In this document: piece by piece, positions 16,699 to 25,547 of the stretch | How positions within the stretch are numbered: the stretch's first letter is position 1 | Layout of the letters: every line of letters starts with the position of its first letter | Assembly: GCA_905480225.1 (NCBI GenBank) | Contig: CAJQPO010000098.1 | Coordinates: 1 to 58,134 of the forward strand | Origin: an uncultured Flavobacteriales bacterium | GTDB taxonomy: Bacteria > Bacteroidota > Bacteroidia > Flavobacteriales_D > Parvicellaceae | DNA: 58,134 nucleotides | Direction: 5' to 3' | Translations under genes and position numbers: made by a program | Notes under the pieces: generated by a model | What the model saw: only the letters and a program-made list of their open reading frames with translations | Databases searched by the model: none | What the model was told of the DNA's origin: nothing

Positions 16699-17092
16699 TT
16701 CTTTTTCTAAATTCTTTTATGTTCGCCCTTCGTTTTTTTTCTTTTAACCTTTTTTCTTTTTGAGTGTTTGATAATCGATGCTTTTTGCGTTTCTTTTTAA
16801 CTTTCAGTCCTTCATTCATTAAAGCTATAAATTTCTGAAAACAGAGTGCTTTATTCTTAATTTGACTACTGTATTTCTGTGCCGTAACCTGTATGTTTCC
16901 TTTTGTGTTAATCTTGTTGCCGATGTTCTCCCGTAACAATTGTTTTTGATTTGAATCTAAGAGATTAGATTCTACTACACTAAAAACCAGGGTTACTTTA
17001 GTTTCAACTTTATTAACATGTTGTCCCCCACTACCTTTACTTCTCGCGGTAAGGTAATTTACTTCTTTAGAAAGAGCATCAGCATCGATCAT
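16688..17092 (-). CDS. arfB: Alternative ribosome-rescue factor / peptidyl-tRNA hydrolase ArfB
   Basis: A 134-residue class-I release-factor-like protein that frees stalled ribosomes. The catalytic GGQ is in GSGGQHVNKVETKVTL near the N-terminus. The C-terminal third is a Lys/Arg-rich tail (KVKKKRKKHRLSNTQKEKR), which in this family enters the empty mRNA channel. The length and layout match ArfB (YaeJ). Its 3' end overlaps the convergent RluA gene by 11 bases. Confidence 0.94.
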   Translation of the reverse strand: MIDADALSKEVNYLTARSKGSGGQHVNKVETKVTLVFSVVESNLLDSNQKQLLRENIGNKINTKGNIQVTAQKYSSQIKNKALCFQKFIALMNEGLKVKKKRKKHRLSNTQKEKRLKEKKRRANIKEFRKRINE

Positions 17093-17174
17093 ACTGGTCT
17101 AGGTAACGTAAATCAAATCAATTGGATACGATATTCGTGTCACAATTATTCTAATAAGTAAACTATATTAGTTT

Positions 17175-17612
17175 GTGCGTATAACAATTCTCTTCATCTT
17201 ATTATTTATCGGGCATAAAGGCATTTGCCAATATACCAGAACCCATAACGTGCGTATTGATACATTTCAAAATGGAACTGTTTTCCATTATAACACTACT
17301 AAAAAAGTAAAATCAAAAGAATTTCAGCTCCATGAATTTTACTTAAAAGAAATTGTTCAACATACCTTCTACTACCCAAATGGGAATAAATCTTATATGT
17401 CTCAGAGAATAACCAAAAAAGGAACCTATGGCAAGTATTGTTTTGAAATTAAATTTGAGCAAAAAGAATTTCACGAAAATGGCAAATTAAAAAGCAAAGA
17501 GCTTAATTTATGCGACTGTTACAAAGTGAAAAAATATAACTACAATGAAAAAGGTAAACTGATTTCTAATGAATACATTAAAAACAGATGGCTTAAAAAA
17601 AAGATGGATTGA
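17175..17612 (+). CDS. Secreted YwqK/MORN-like repeat protein
   Basis: A 145-residue protein with a signal peptide ending GICQ. The mature part has repeats of the kind YPNGNKS, FHENGKLKSKE and YNEKGKLISNE. These are the short tyrosine-glycine beta repeats found in MORN-like and YwqK families. The function of these proteins in Bacteroidota is unknown. The start is a GTG at 17175. It overlaps the following M23 peptidase gene by 44 bases in another frame. Confidence 0.65.
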   Translation: MRITILFILLFIGHKGICQYTRTHNVRIDTFQNGTVFHYNTTKKVKSKEFQLHEFYLKEIVQHTFYYPNGNKSYMSQRITKKGTYGKYCFEIKFEQKEFHENGKLKSKELNLCDCYKVKKYNYNEKGKLISNEYIKNRWLKKKMD

Positions 17613-18267
17613 ACTTTCAGAATATCTGCATACGCTATCATTCGCCGAAGTAATTCCAAATTCAAGAATTAAATCAAAAAAAATTAACCTTTCAAAAAAA
17701 GCTCTTATTGCAAAAGGAATAAACACCAAAAAAAAAACTGACCTAAAAAAGTACATTTTTAAAAACAGCGCAATGTGTCACGGAGGTTACCTGGAAACCC
17801 GCGGCTTGTATTCCGATTACTCAGCCTTTCAAGACAATAAAAGGGACATACATTTAGGTATGGATATTTGGACAACCCAAGAAACCGAAGTAATCTCCCC
17901 GATAGATGCAGAAGTATTTAGCGCTTTTGACAACATTGGCATAGGTAATTATGGCCCAACGATAATACTCAAACATTCAGCTCTAGAGACCGATTTTTTC
18001 ACTTTATACGGCCACCTCACCCAAGACAGCATTCGTTCATTAAGTAGAGGCCAACTGATAAAAAAAGGCCAATCATTCGGTAAAGTTGGCCATGAGTCAG
18101 AAAATGGTGGCTGGCCACCACACGTGCATTTCCAGTTAATACTTGACCTTCTGCATCACAAAGTAGATTTTCCGGGTGTTTGCAATAAAGAAAACCTTAC
18201 TTTCTACCAATCTATCTGTCCAGATCCTAACATTATTTTAAAGTTGGAAAGCACTCAACGCTTGTAA
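17569..18267 (+). CDS. M23-family metallopeptidase
   Basis: A 232-residue protein with a LytM/M23 domain over about residues 75-215. The zinc ligands are visible as HLGMD (HxxxD) and HVHFQ (HxH), and the surrounding NYGPTIILKH and LYGHL are typical. Such enzymes cut peptidoglycan cross-bridges, but no signal peptide is seen. This type, with a DFPGVC motif near the end, also occurs fused to kinase and aminotransferase domains, so another substrate is possible. The N-terminus overlaps the preceding gene by 44 bases; the basic segment at residues 40-70 argues that the overlap is real. Confidence 0.85.
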   Translation: MNTLKTDGLKKRWIELSEYLHTLSFAEVIPNSRIKSKKINLSKKALIAKGINTKKKTDLKKYIFKNSAMCHGGYLETRGLYSDYSAFQDNKRDIHLGMDIWTTQETEVISPIDAEVFSAFDNIGIGNYGPTIILKHSALETDFFTLYGHLTQDSIRSLSRGQLIKKGQSFGKVGHESENGGWPPHVHFQLILDLLHHKVDFPGVCNKENLTFYQSICPDPNIILKLESTQRL

Positions 18268-19013
18268 TGATCTAAAAAAGCTTGCTTTTTACTTGCTGAA
18301 ACATCCACCATGCTACCATCTTGCATCTCAACATAGCCACCTTTACCCTTCTTGTAGGCTTTCACATATTGCATGTTAATCAAATGCGATTTATGTACCC
18401 GAACAAAACCCAACTCCGACAATATTTGGTCATAAAACTTCAGTGTCCTGCAAATCACCTTTTTCTTTCCATCTATTAAATGAAAGTCCGTAAAATTATC
18501 ATTGGCTTTGCATCGAATAATTTCTTGAACTTCTACCACCTCAAACCCATCCAAAACCGGCAGTACGATTTTTTTTAATTGACTATTGGTTATCTGAATA
18601 TTTTCTAATAATATTTTTGTGTTAATGTTCTCTTGATTTCGCTTTTTATCTTGAACCTTGCTAATGACTTTTTGAGTGGCAGCAACCAATTCATCTATGT
18701 CAATGGGTTTTAATAAGTAGTGACACGCACTGTAATTAATTGCCTTCACTGCGTAGTTGGAATATGCAGTTACAAATATGGTTTCAAAAAAGACATCGTC
18801 AAATTGTTCTAAAAGATCAAAGGCATTTCCATAGGGCATTTCAATATCTAAAAAAATGAGGTCCGGCTTATGTAACTTTATGATTTCCAAGCCATTTTTT
18901 ACACCATCCGCTTCACCAACAATTTCAACCTCTTCGCAATATTTTTGCACGTAATTTTTTAGCGTAATTCTACTCGCTTCTTCATCTTCAATAATCACTG
19001 CTTTTATACTCAT
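18255..19013 (-). CDS. LytTR-family response regulator
   Basis: A 252-residue regulator. The receiver domain (1-120) has the acidic pair in IIEDEEAS, the phosphoacceptor Asp in LIFLDIEMP and the conserved Lys in LLKPID. The C-terminal LytTR DNA-binding domain (about 145-250) contains FVRVHKSHLINMQYV. It is coupled to the upstream sensor kinase by a four-base overlap, and it should receive phosphate from it. The target genes are unknown. Confidence 0.94.
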   Translation of the reverse strand: MSIKAVIIEDEEASRITLKNYVQKYCEEVEIVGEADGVKNGLEIIKLHKPDLIFLDIEMPYGNAFDLLEQFDDVFFETIFVTAYSNYAVKAINYSACHYLLKPIDIDELVAATQKVISKVQDKKRNQENINTKILLENIQITNSQLKKIVLPVLDGFEVVEVQEIIRCKANDNFTDFHLIDGKKKVICRTLKFYDQILSELGFVRVHKSHLINMQYVKAYKKGKGGYVEMQDGSMVDVSASKKQAFLDHYKR

Positions 19014-20980
19014 TGGGTTGCATTTTTCGGGATTATCAACTCCACTTTAGTGCCTGTTCCATCTGTGCGTAAATCTGATATCTGCAAACTAATATCTTGA
19101 TTATACAACTCCTTGATTATCCGCAATCTTTCAGCTGTATTTTTCATACCGGTTGAATTACCGTCCAATTGATGTTTCGTTTTCATTTGTTTTGATTTTG
19201 TACGCCCAATGCCATCATCCTCTATTAGCCAATGCAAATTTTCATTTGATGACCGGCAGGATACACGCAGCATTCCTTTGTTTTCAGCATATCTTAGTCC
19301 GTGCCATACCGCATTTTCGATGTAAGGCTGTATTAACATGGGTGGAACGAAAACCTCATCAGCATCACTTACATCCATGAGAAATTCATACTCAAACTTA
19401 TTGGAAAATCGTAAATACTCTAAACCCAGATACAATTCCAAGGATTTTATTTCACTCGCCATAGTAACAAAATCATGTTTTGAATTTTCAAGAACCATCC
19501 TCATTAATTTTGAAAATTCGGTCAAATACTTATTTGCAGATCGCTCGTCACTTTGCGAAATAAAACTATTCACCGAATTCAATGAATTAAAAATAAAATG
19601 AGGATTCATTTGCGTTCGGAGTGATTTTAATAGCAATAATTTATTTGCTTTTTTCTTTTCTCTATTTCCTTTTAAAAAAACAATCGTCGAAAAAAGTAAT
19701 ATTCCAACTCCTATTAACAAACTATATGTGAGCGTTCTTGATGTCTTGGCCTCATCTTCCTTTTCTTTAAGCGCTAAGTCAAATTGTAAATGATCCAGTT
19801 CAGCTTCTTTCTTTAACAACTGTATTCTCTTGTCCCTATCAAATACTTGCGCCTCTAATCTTAATGCCAGTAACTTTTCATTTTCCTTTTCTGTTATCAA
19901 AGAATCCTTTGATTTAACGAATTGTTTATAGGCTATTAAAGCTTTATCAAATTCCCCTACCTTTTCATAAGCTTCAAAAAGTGCTTCAAAACTTTGAACT
20001 TCGTTTTCTAGTATTCCAATATCAGTGGCAATATCAATGGATGATTTAATATAGGGTATTGCCTCTAGCGGCTGATTATTGTCTAGGTGAATTTTTCCTT
20101 GAATGAAATTTGATTGATATAAATTCTCATCTATATCCTTAATTTGCTGTTTTTCATTTTTACTTTTTACCTGCTTTTTATTTAATTTCTTTTTTTCTTT
20201 TGCGTAATAGTTGATCGCCTGATCATTAACATCCAACTGTTTGCTAACATTACCTCTACTGCTAAAGAAGCTATTTACATTATTGTAGTAGCCTTGCACT
20301 GCATCATTATTTGCACTACTAATGCCATTAGTAAGGCCTTGTTCGTAATTTTCGAATGCACTTACCGAATCATTTTTCAAATCATATATTTTGCCGATTT
20401 GATTGTAAATCATTGCTAATTTAACTTCATCTCCCACTTTTTCGGCTTCAACTTTTTGAATTTCGAACAATTCAAGTGCTTTGTCATAATTTCCTGAATT
20501 ATAGTACAAGCGTCCTAATGCCTCTTGTGCCATATTGAAATCAGCTTGCTTGTTATTAGCATTGGCCCTTTCACTAAAAATGGTATACACATCAATTGCC
20601 TTTTTATAATTCAAACTCGCATCGTAAGAAGTTGCTAAATATTTTAAAGAAATATACTGACCAAGGTCGTCCTCTATTAAATCAAAAACGTCCAATGCTT
20701 TCTTGAAATTAGTAGTTGCAAGAGAGTACTTACTTAGTTCAAACTGAATACAACCAATTGTATTCAAACAATGTGCTTCTGCTTTCTTATTCTCAGACAA
20801 CAAGGCCAATTCCAGCGCAAGTTCAGCATAACTAAAGGCACTATCTAAATTAGACAGCAATACCTGATTAGCCTTATTAATGAATATAAATGGGTTTTGA
20901 ATACTATCATTTCTTATTTGCGCAGAAGCACTAAACGTCAGCACCAATAAGAACATCGATATTCCTGTTTTCATATTCAT
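19010..20980 (-). CDS. TPR-containing sensor histidine kinase (LytS/His_kinase type)
   Basis: A sensor kinase of about 656 residues. It has a signal peptide (MKTGISMFLLVLTFSASAQ), then tetratricopeptide repeats over about residues 30-400 that lie in the periplasm. A coiled coil, one membrane helix (TLTYSLLIGVGILLFSTIVF) and a His_kinase domain follow. The phosphorylated His is in MNPHFIFNSLN, and the ATPase has the N-box PYIENAVWHG and G-box DDGIGR. The frame extends to 21034, but the signal peptide supports the ATG at 20980 or 20974. TPR-His kinase plus LytTR regulator is a common pair in this phylum. Confidence 0.92.
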   Translation of the reverse strand: MNMKTGISMFLLVLTFSASAQIRNDSIQNPFIFINKANQVLLSNLDSAFSYAELALELALLSENKKAEAHCLNTIGCIQFELSKYSLATTNFKKALDVFDLIEDDLGQYISLKYLATSYDASLNYKKAIDVYTIFSERANANNKQADFNMAQEALGRLYYNSGNYDKALELFEIQKVEAEKVGDEVKLAMIYNQIGKIYDLKNDSVSAFENYEQGLTNGISSANNDAVQGYYNNVNSFFSSRGNVSKQLDVNDQAINYYAKEKKKLNKKQVKSKNEKQQIKDIDENLYQSNFIQGKIHLDNNQPLEAIPYIKSSIDIATDIGILENEVQSFEALFEAYEKVGEFDKALIAYKQFVKSKDSLITEKENEKLLALRLEAQVFDRDKRIQLLKKEAELDHLQFDLALKEKEDEAKTSRTLTYSLLIGVGILLFSTIVFLKGNREKKKANKLLLLKSLRTQMNPHFIFNSLNSVNSFISQSDERSANKYLTEFSKLMRMVLENSKHDFVTMASEIKSLELYLGLEYLRFSNKFEYEFLMDVSDADEVFVPPMLIQPYIENAVWHGLRYAENKGMLRVSCRSSNENLHWLIEDDGIGRTKSKQMKTKHQLDGNSTGMKNTAERLRIIKELYNQDISLQISDLRTDGTGTKVELIIPKNATQ

Positions 20981-21034
20981 TCTATAGGAAAAAACCATAC
21001 TTGTTAGGTTTACGATTAATCCAGTTACTTCCAT

Positions 21035-21338
21035 AATTAGACCGTTCCCAATACTAATTTAACCTTAATAAAGGACTGAAAAAAATAGAGCTGTACAATA
21101 TGAGGTTCTCCAATCATCTATAATCGGAACTTCCCTATGCTTAAGAGCACTTTTACCCAGTTTACAATCCAACCAAACTAATTTTAGCGCGTATTTGTAA
21201 TTGACCATGAATTACAGACTTAAGACTTGAAATTTCCAATGATTTCTATTCCATTACAACTGTGCACAAAGACGGCAGAATGACCATGTCTTCGTGGAGT
21301 GTTGTATACTCCCGAATCTAAATAATTAATAATGCCTA
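21035..21338. other. Intergenic region between the kinase and priA
   Basis: About 300 bases without a supportable gene. A weak inverted repeat (GGAGT/ACTCC, 21296-21312) lies downstream of priA but has no T tract in that direction, so it is not a convincing terminator. Confidence 0.4.
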
Positions 21339-23810
21339 TTAAATTGGATCTATGTCCACTTTAACAATACAAGATTTAAAGGTCTTATTTTGTTTCAATT
21401 GGCCGATGCAATCGTTAACGTATCGTTTAATTTTAACCGGTGAAGCATTTCGATCAAACTTAATCAGCGCATTCATTAAATAAAAGTTTCGTATTCTCGC
21501 AATACTTGGAAATTCGGGACCAAGAACCCATCCTTTTAGTTCTACTTGTAACAGTTTTACTAATTCCCGTGCTCCATCCTCTGAAAGATTCTTATCTCGA
21601 TGTTTTACAGTGAGCTGAATTAATCTGTAGAAAGGTGGATAATTAAAATTTTTTCTTTCCAATAACTCCTGATGATACATGGCTTCGTAATCATTGCTCA
21701 TCACTTTTTGGATAATCCAATGATTTGGATTGCGCGTTTGAATAATTACCTTACCCCTTTTTCGTTTTCTTCCAGCTCGTCCACTTACTTGAGCCATTAA
21801 TTGATAAGCCCTCTCAAATGCCCTAAAATCTGGAAAACCAAGCATCTGATCCGCGTTTAAAACACCAACTAGCGCAACATTGTCAAAATCAAGACCTTTG
21901 GTTACCATTTGAGTACCAACTAAGATGTCAATTTCCCTGTTTTCAAAGCCTGCTAATAATTTTTGATATGCACTTTTCGAACGAGTGGTATCCAAGTCCA
22001 TGCGAGCAATTTTTGCTTTTGGAAATTGCAGCGCTAAATCTTCTTCTATTTTTTCAGTTCCAAAACCAATCATTGTCAATTTTTGACTACCGCAAGCATC
22101 GCATTTTCTAGGCGGATTAATCGAATATCCACAATAGTGACAATTCAATCTTTTTTGAAATTTATGATAAGTAAGGCTAACATCGCATCTCGTACATTGT
22201 GGCACTAATCCACAGTTATCGCATGACCATTGGGGTGCATAGCCCCTTCTATTTTGAAACAAAATAATCTGTTCTCCATTGTCTAATGCCGTTTCCATTG
22301 CATTCATTAAAAAGGTAGTAAACACACCTTTTATTTTCTTTTTTCTTCGCTCTTCTTGGATATCAGCACAAAAAATTTCTGGAAGCTGTATTCCGCCAAA
22401 CCGTTTACTCATGGTAACGTGTCCGAACCGCCCTTGGGTAGCACTCCAATACGTTTCTATAGATGGCGTAGCTGACCCTAAAACTACTTTCGCATCTGAA
22501 ATGTTTGCTAGAACAATAGATGCATCTCTTGCATGGTACCTTGGATTTGGGTCGTATTGTTTAAACGAATTCTCATGTTCTTCATCGACAATTACTAAGT
22601 CAAGATTTTTAAACGGAAGAAACAATGCCGATCGAGCGCCTATGATAATGTCATACCCCTTGCCAGACAACACGTTATTCCAAATCTCAACTCTCTCATT
22701 CGCATTAAATTTTGAATGATAGACTCCAATGCTATTGCCAAAATATTTTTTTAAGCGATTTATTATTTGAGTTGTTAAAGCAATTTCTGGTAATAAGTAT
22801 AAAACTTTACCTCCTGCCGCTATTGTTTCTTTAATTTTTTCTACATAAACATTTGTTTTTCCGCTACTTGTAACTCCGTGCAGAAGACAAACTTGTTTAC
22901 TTTCCAGTGCATGGTCTATTTCTTTTAACGCTCGAGCTTGCTGACTACTCAACTCGTTAAATGGAGTTAACGAACCATCGTAACTCTCTATTCGACCAAT
23001 CTCTTTTTCATACACCTCAATTATTCCTTTTTTTACCAATTGGGCTGTTTGGGCAGAAGTCGCTCCAGCTGCTTTTTGAAAGGCTGTCTTTTTCACTTCA
23101 AGTGGTGAATTACTATACATTTTACTCAGTGAAATAAAATGCATTAATAGCTCCAATTGTTTGGGTGCCCGATCAAGTTCCTGAAAGACATTCTTCAGGC
23201 TTTCTTCGCTGGTGTATGCTGCAGTCAAACGCACATACTTATCGATTTTTGGCTTGTACTTATTGATTAGCTCCTCCTCAACTAACACTGCTTTTTTATC
23301 AAGTAGCGATTTAACTATTGGATAGACTGTCTTCTGATCTAGAATTTCAGAGATTTCTAATAAACTAAGTACATTTCTAATTTCAATTGCCTCGACTATT
23401 AAGTACTCAGAATCTGTTAGTTGTTGATAATCTCGATTAAAATCAGGATTTGATACAATTCTTGTTTCACTTGCTAATTTTAACGCACTGGGTAAAGCTG
23501 CCAGCATCACCTCCCCAATTGTACACATGTAATAAGTTGCTATCCACTCCCAAAATTTAAATTGATCTTCTGTAACGATTGGTAATGGATCTAAGATTGC
23601 CTCAATGTATTTCGCCTGATAAGCTTTAGGTGCGACTTCATGTACCTTCCTTACAATGGCAGAATATCGTTTCCGCTTACCAAATTCTACTATAACACGT
23701 TGTCCAGTAATAACAAATCCTGTTAACTCAACGGGGACTCTGTACGTATACAGGTTGGGTACTGCAACAGGTAGAATTAAATCCACAAATTGTGTTATTC
23801 TTTCTTTCAA
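21339..23810 (-). CDS. priA: Primosomal protein N' (replication-restart helicase PriA)
   Basis: An 823-residue superfamily 2 helicase that reloads the replisome at stalled forks. The N-terminal 3'-DNA-binding domain is followed by Walker A GVTSSGKT, the DEEH box (VIVDEEHENSFKQ) and zinc ligands in CDNCGLVPQCTRC, CHYCG and CDACG. The helicase motifs VGTQMVTKGLDFDNV and QVSGRAGRKRKRG come next. Walker A has Ser where most PriA have Gly (GVTGSGKT). The start is TTG 23810: the in-frame upstream codons reach a TAG without an ATG. Confidence 0.97.
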   Translation of the reverse strand: MKERITQFVDLILPVAVPNLYTYRVPVELTGFVITGQRVIVEFGKRKRYSAIVRKVHEVAPKAYQAKYIEAILDPLPIVTEDQFKFWEWIATYYMCTIGEVMLAALPSALKLASETRIVSNPDFNRDYQQLTDSEYLIVEAIEIRNVLSLLEISEILDQKTVYPIVKSLLDKKAVLVEEELINKYKPKIDKYVRLTAAYTSEESLKNVFQELDRAPKQLELLMHFISLSKMYSNSPLEVKKTAFQKAAGATSAQTAQLVKKGIIEVYEKEIGRIESYDGSLTPFNELSSQQARALKEIDHALESKQVCLLHGVTSSGKTNVYVEKIKETIAAGGKVLYLLPEIALTTQIINRLKKYFGNSIGVYHSKFNANERVEIWNNVLSGKGYDIIIGARSALFLPFKNLDLVIVDEEHENSFKQYDPNPRYHARDASIVLANISDAKVVLGSATPSIETYWSATQGRFGHVTMSKRFGGIQLPEIFCADIQEERRKKKIKGVFTTFLMNAMETALDNGEQIILFQNRRGYAPQWSCDNCGLVPQCTRCDVSLTYHKFQKRLNCHYCGYSINPPRKCDACGSQKLTMIGFGTEKIEEDLALQFPKAKIARMDLDTTRSKSAYQKLLAGFENREIDILVGTQMVTKGLDFDNVALVGVLNADQMLGFPDFRAFERAYQLMAQVSGRAGRKRKRGKVIIQTRNPNHWIIQKVMSNDYEAMYHQELLERKNFNYPPFYRLIQLTVKHRDKNLSEDGARELVKLLQVELKGWVLGPEFPSIARIRNFYLMNALIKFDRNASPVKIKRYVNDCIGQLKQNKTFKSCIVKVDIDPI

Positions 23811-24143
23811 ATCGATGAGCTATGATAAGTTTACTTTGATCGATATAAATTTAAGAACTTCCTTAAGCCTTCGGCACTTTTAAGGTAGATTTATATTTTA
23901 GAAGATCAATGAAATGAAAAATTGATCGTCTTCTAAGCGGTCATTGTAAGGAGTACAAATAATCTATTTCAACAAACTATTTTAGATTTCTGCAACACTA
24001 AGTTCCGTGTTATTGGCCAATATCAATGTCCAATCCAACTAAATCCGAAGGATTAATGGCCTTATAATCATGTGTTTTTGCTTTGCTATGTCGGTTATTT
24101 TTTATTACTTGCATGCGTTAATTTAAGCGAATAAAAGACGTTC
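23811..24143. other. Intergenic region with a 12-bp perfect palindrome
   Basis: About 330 bases between divergent priA and the 24144 lipoprotein gene, with no gene. It holds the perfect palindrome TATTGGCCAATA around 24010-24021, a possible operator for a dimeric regulator. A TTACTTG resembling a degenerate -7 box lies near 24107. Confidence 0.35.
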
Positions 24144-25046
24144 ATGAAAGACCATTTCAAGCAAATAATGATACTTACTGTCGTAGTGGCAACAGTGTTA
24201 ACAAGTTGCGAGGATCCTGAAAAGGACAATATTGATCCTGTAGCGCCAGTCAAAATCCCAACAGATATCATTGAAAACAGCAAGCAATTTGATTTAAATG
24301 GTCAAATTTTCAGTATTCCTTCGCCCGTACAGACGGCTATTTTAATTAAAGAGTCTGGTGCCGAATTTAATGAGGCTTATTTGAATCCTAAGGAAAAGGC
24401 TGATATGTACAGCACGATGTTTCAAAAGGCTATGAATCTTGGGGTCTATGGTGCAGATCTTGGGTATGCGACCATTTATGAAAACACCAATATCTCGTTA
24501 GACTATTTAACACCTGTCAGAAAGTTGGCGAGTGAAGTAGGCGTCGAAAATGCATTTAATGAAACTTTAATTGAGCGCTTTAGTGCTAACTCAACCAATC
24601 AAGATTCAATCTTGGTTTTCATTTCTGAAGCTTATCAGGCTGCAGACAATTATTTGAAAGAAAATGATAAAAGTTATCAAGCTGGATTAATTCTCGCTGG
24701 TGGTTGGATTGAGGCTTTGCATTTCTCGTGTAAAGTAGCGGAAATGGGGAATGAAGATGTACGCCATAGAATTGGAGAGCAAAAAAGTACACTAAAGTCA
24801 CTAATCTCACTACTGCATAGCTTAGATGTAAATGGTGACGATTATGAAGAATTTGTTATTGGTATGGAAGATTTATACGCCAATTTTGAAGAAGTAACAT
24901 CAGAATACACGTACCAAGAGCCTGTAACCTATGCAGACAAAAAATTAACAGTATTTAATTCAACGAATACCGTAAATATGCCTGACGATGTTCTTGCCAA
25001 CATTGCGATGCATGTTTCCGACCTGAGAGAATTAATTATCAAATAA
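24144..25046 (+). CDS. Hypothetical alpha-helical lipoprotein
   Basis: A 300-residue protein with a lipoprotein signal (hydrophobic VVVATVLTSC, lipidated Cys about residue 21), followed by Glu/Asp and then mostly helical sequence. I do not recognise a catalytic family. Its composition suggests a helical bundle on the periplasmic side. It is 15 bases before another exported protein gene and 0.5 kb before the large ABC exporter. The three may form an operon and a functional unit at the cell envelope, but that is inference from spacing only. Confidence 0.7.
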   Translation: MKDHFKQIMILTVVVATVLTSCEDPEKDNIDPVAPVKIPTDIIENSKQFDLNGQIFSIPSPVQTAILIKESGAEFNEAYLNPKEKADMYSTMFQKAMNLGVYGADLGYATIYENTNISLDYLTPVRKLASEVGVENAFNETLIERFSANSTNQDSILVFISEAYQAADNYLKENDKSYQAGLILAGGWIEALHFSCKVAEMGNEDVRHRIGEQKSTLKSLISLLHSLDVNGDDYEEFVIGMEDLYANFEEVTSEYTYQEPVTYADKKLTVFNSTNTVNMPDDVLANIAMHVSDLRELIIK

Positions 25047-25061
25047 CAACCCATACGGAAG

Positions 25062-25508
25062 ATGAAATTAAGCGTAGTACAATTAGCCATAGCAATCCTT
25101 TTCTTAGGATCCGTTTCGCAAGCACAAGTCACGTGCGACTCTATTGCTGGAATTGCGGGAAGCTATCTGAATTCTGGAACGGAGAATAGTATTTTCATCT
25201 CAGATGGTCAAGTTTACAGGGCATTTTTACAAGATGAGGAAGCAGCAGAATTCAATACCACTTTTTTCGGTGGAAGCACATATAGAATTGCAGTTTCTGC
25301 TGGGCAAAGAGAAGACTATGTAATTTTCGAAATATGGGATGAGCAAGATATGCTACTCTTCTCTAATGTCGATCAAAGCAACGCACCCTATTGGGATTTT
25401 AAAATTACCAATACGATGCAGTGTAAAATACAAACGAGACTTGATCCAAATAAAAAAAGTTCTGGTTGTGCCATTTTGCTGATTGGATTTGAAAAAAGTA
25501 CTTACTAA
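25062..25508 (+). CDS. Hypothetical secreted protein
   Basis: A 148-residue protein with a clear signal peptide (MKLSVVQLAIAILFLGSVSQAQ). The mature part has three Cys, predicted beta strands (TYRIAVSAG, YVIFEIWDEQ) and a conserved-looking end, CAILLIGFEK. No known domain is recognised. It sits between a lipoprotein and the ABC fusion, 39 bases before the latter, and may be its periplasmic partner. Confidence 0.65.
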   Translation: MKLSVVQLAIAILFLGSVSQAQVTCDSIAGIAGSYLNSGTENSIFISDGQVYRAFLQDEEAAEFNTTFFGGSTYRIAVSAGQREDYVIFEIWDEQDMLLFSNVDQSNAPYWDFKITNTMQCKIQTRLDPNKKSSGCAILLIGFEKSTY

Positions 25509-25547
25509 AAGCGTTAATATCGTCTAACCCAATAATCACTACCTAAA

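Noticed and set aside
21296-21312. Inverted repeat read as the priA terminator
   Set aside because: The stem is only 5 bp and no T tract follows on the minus strand.
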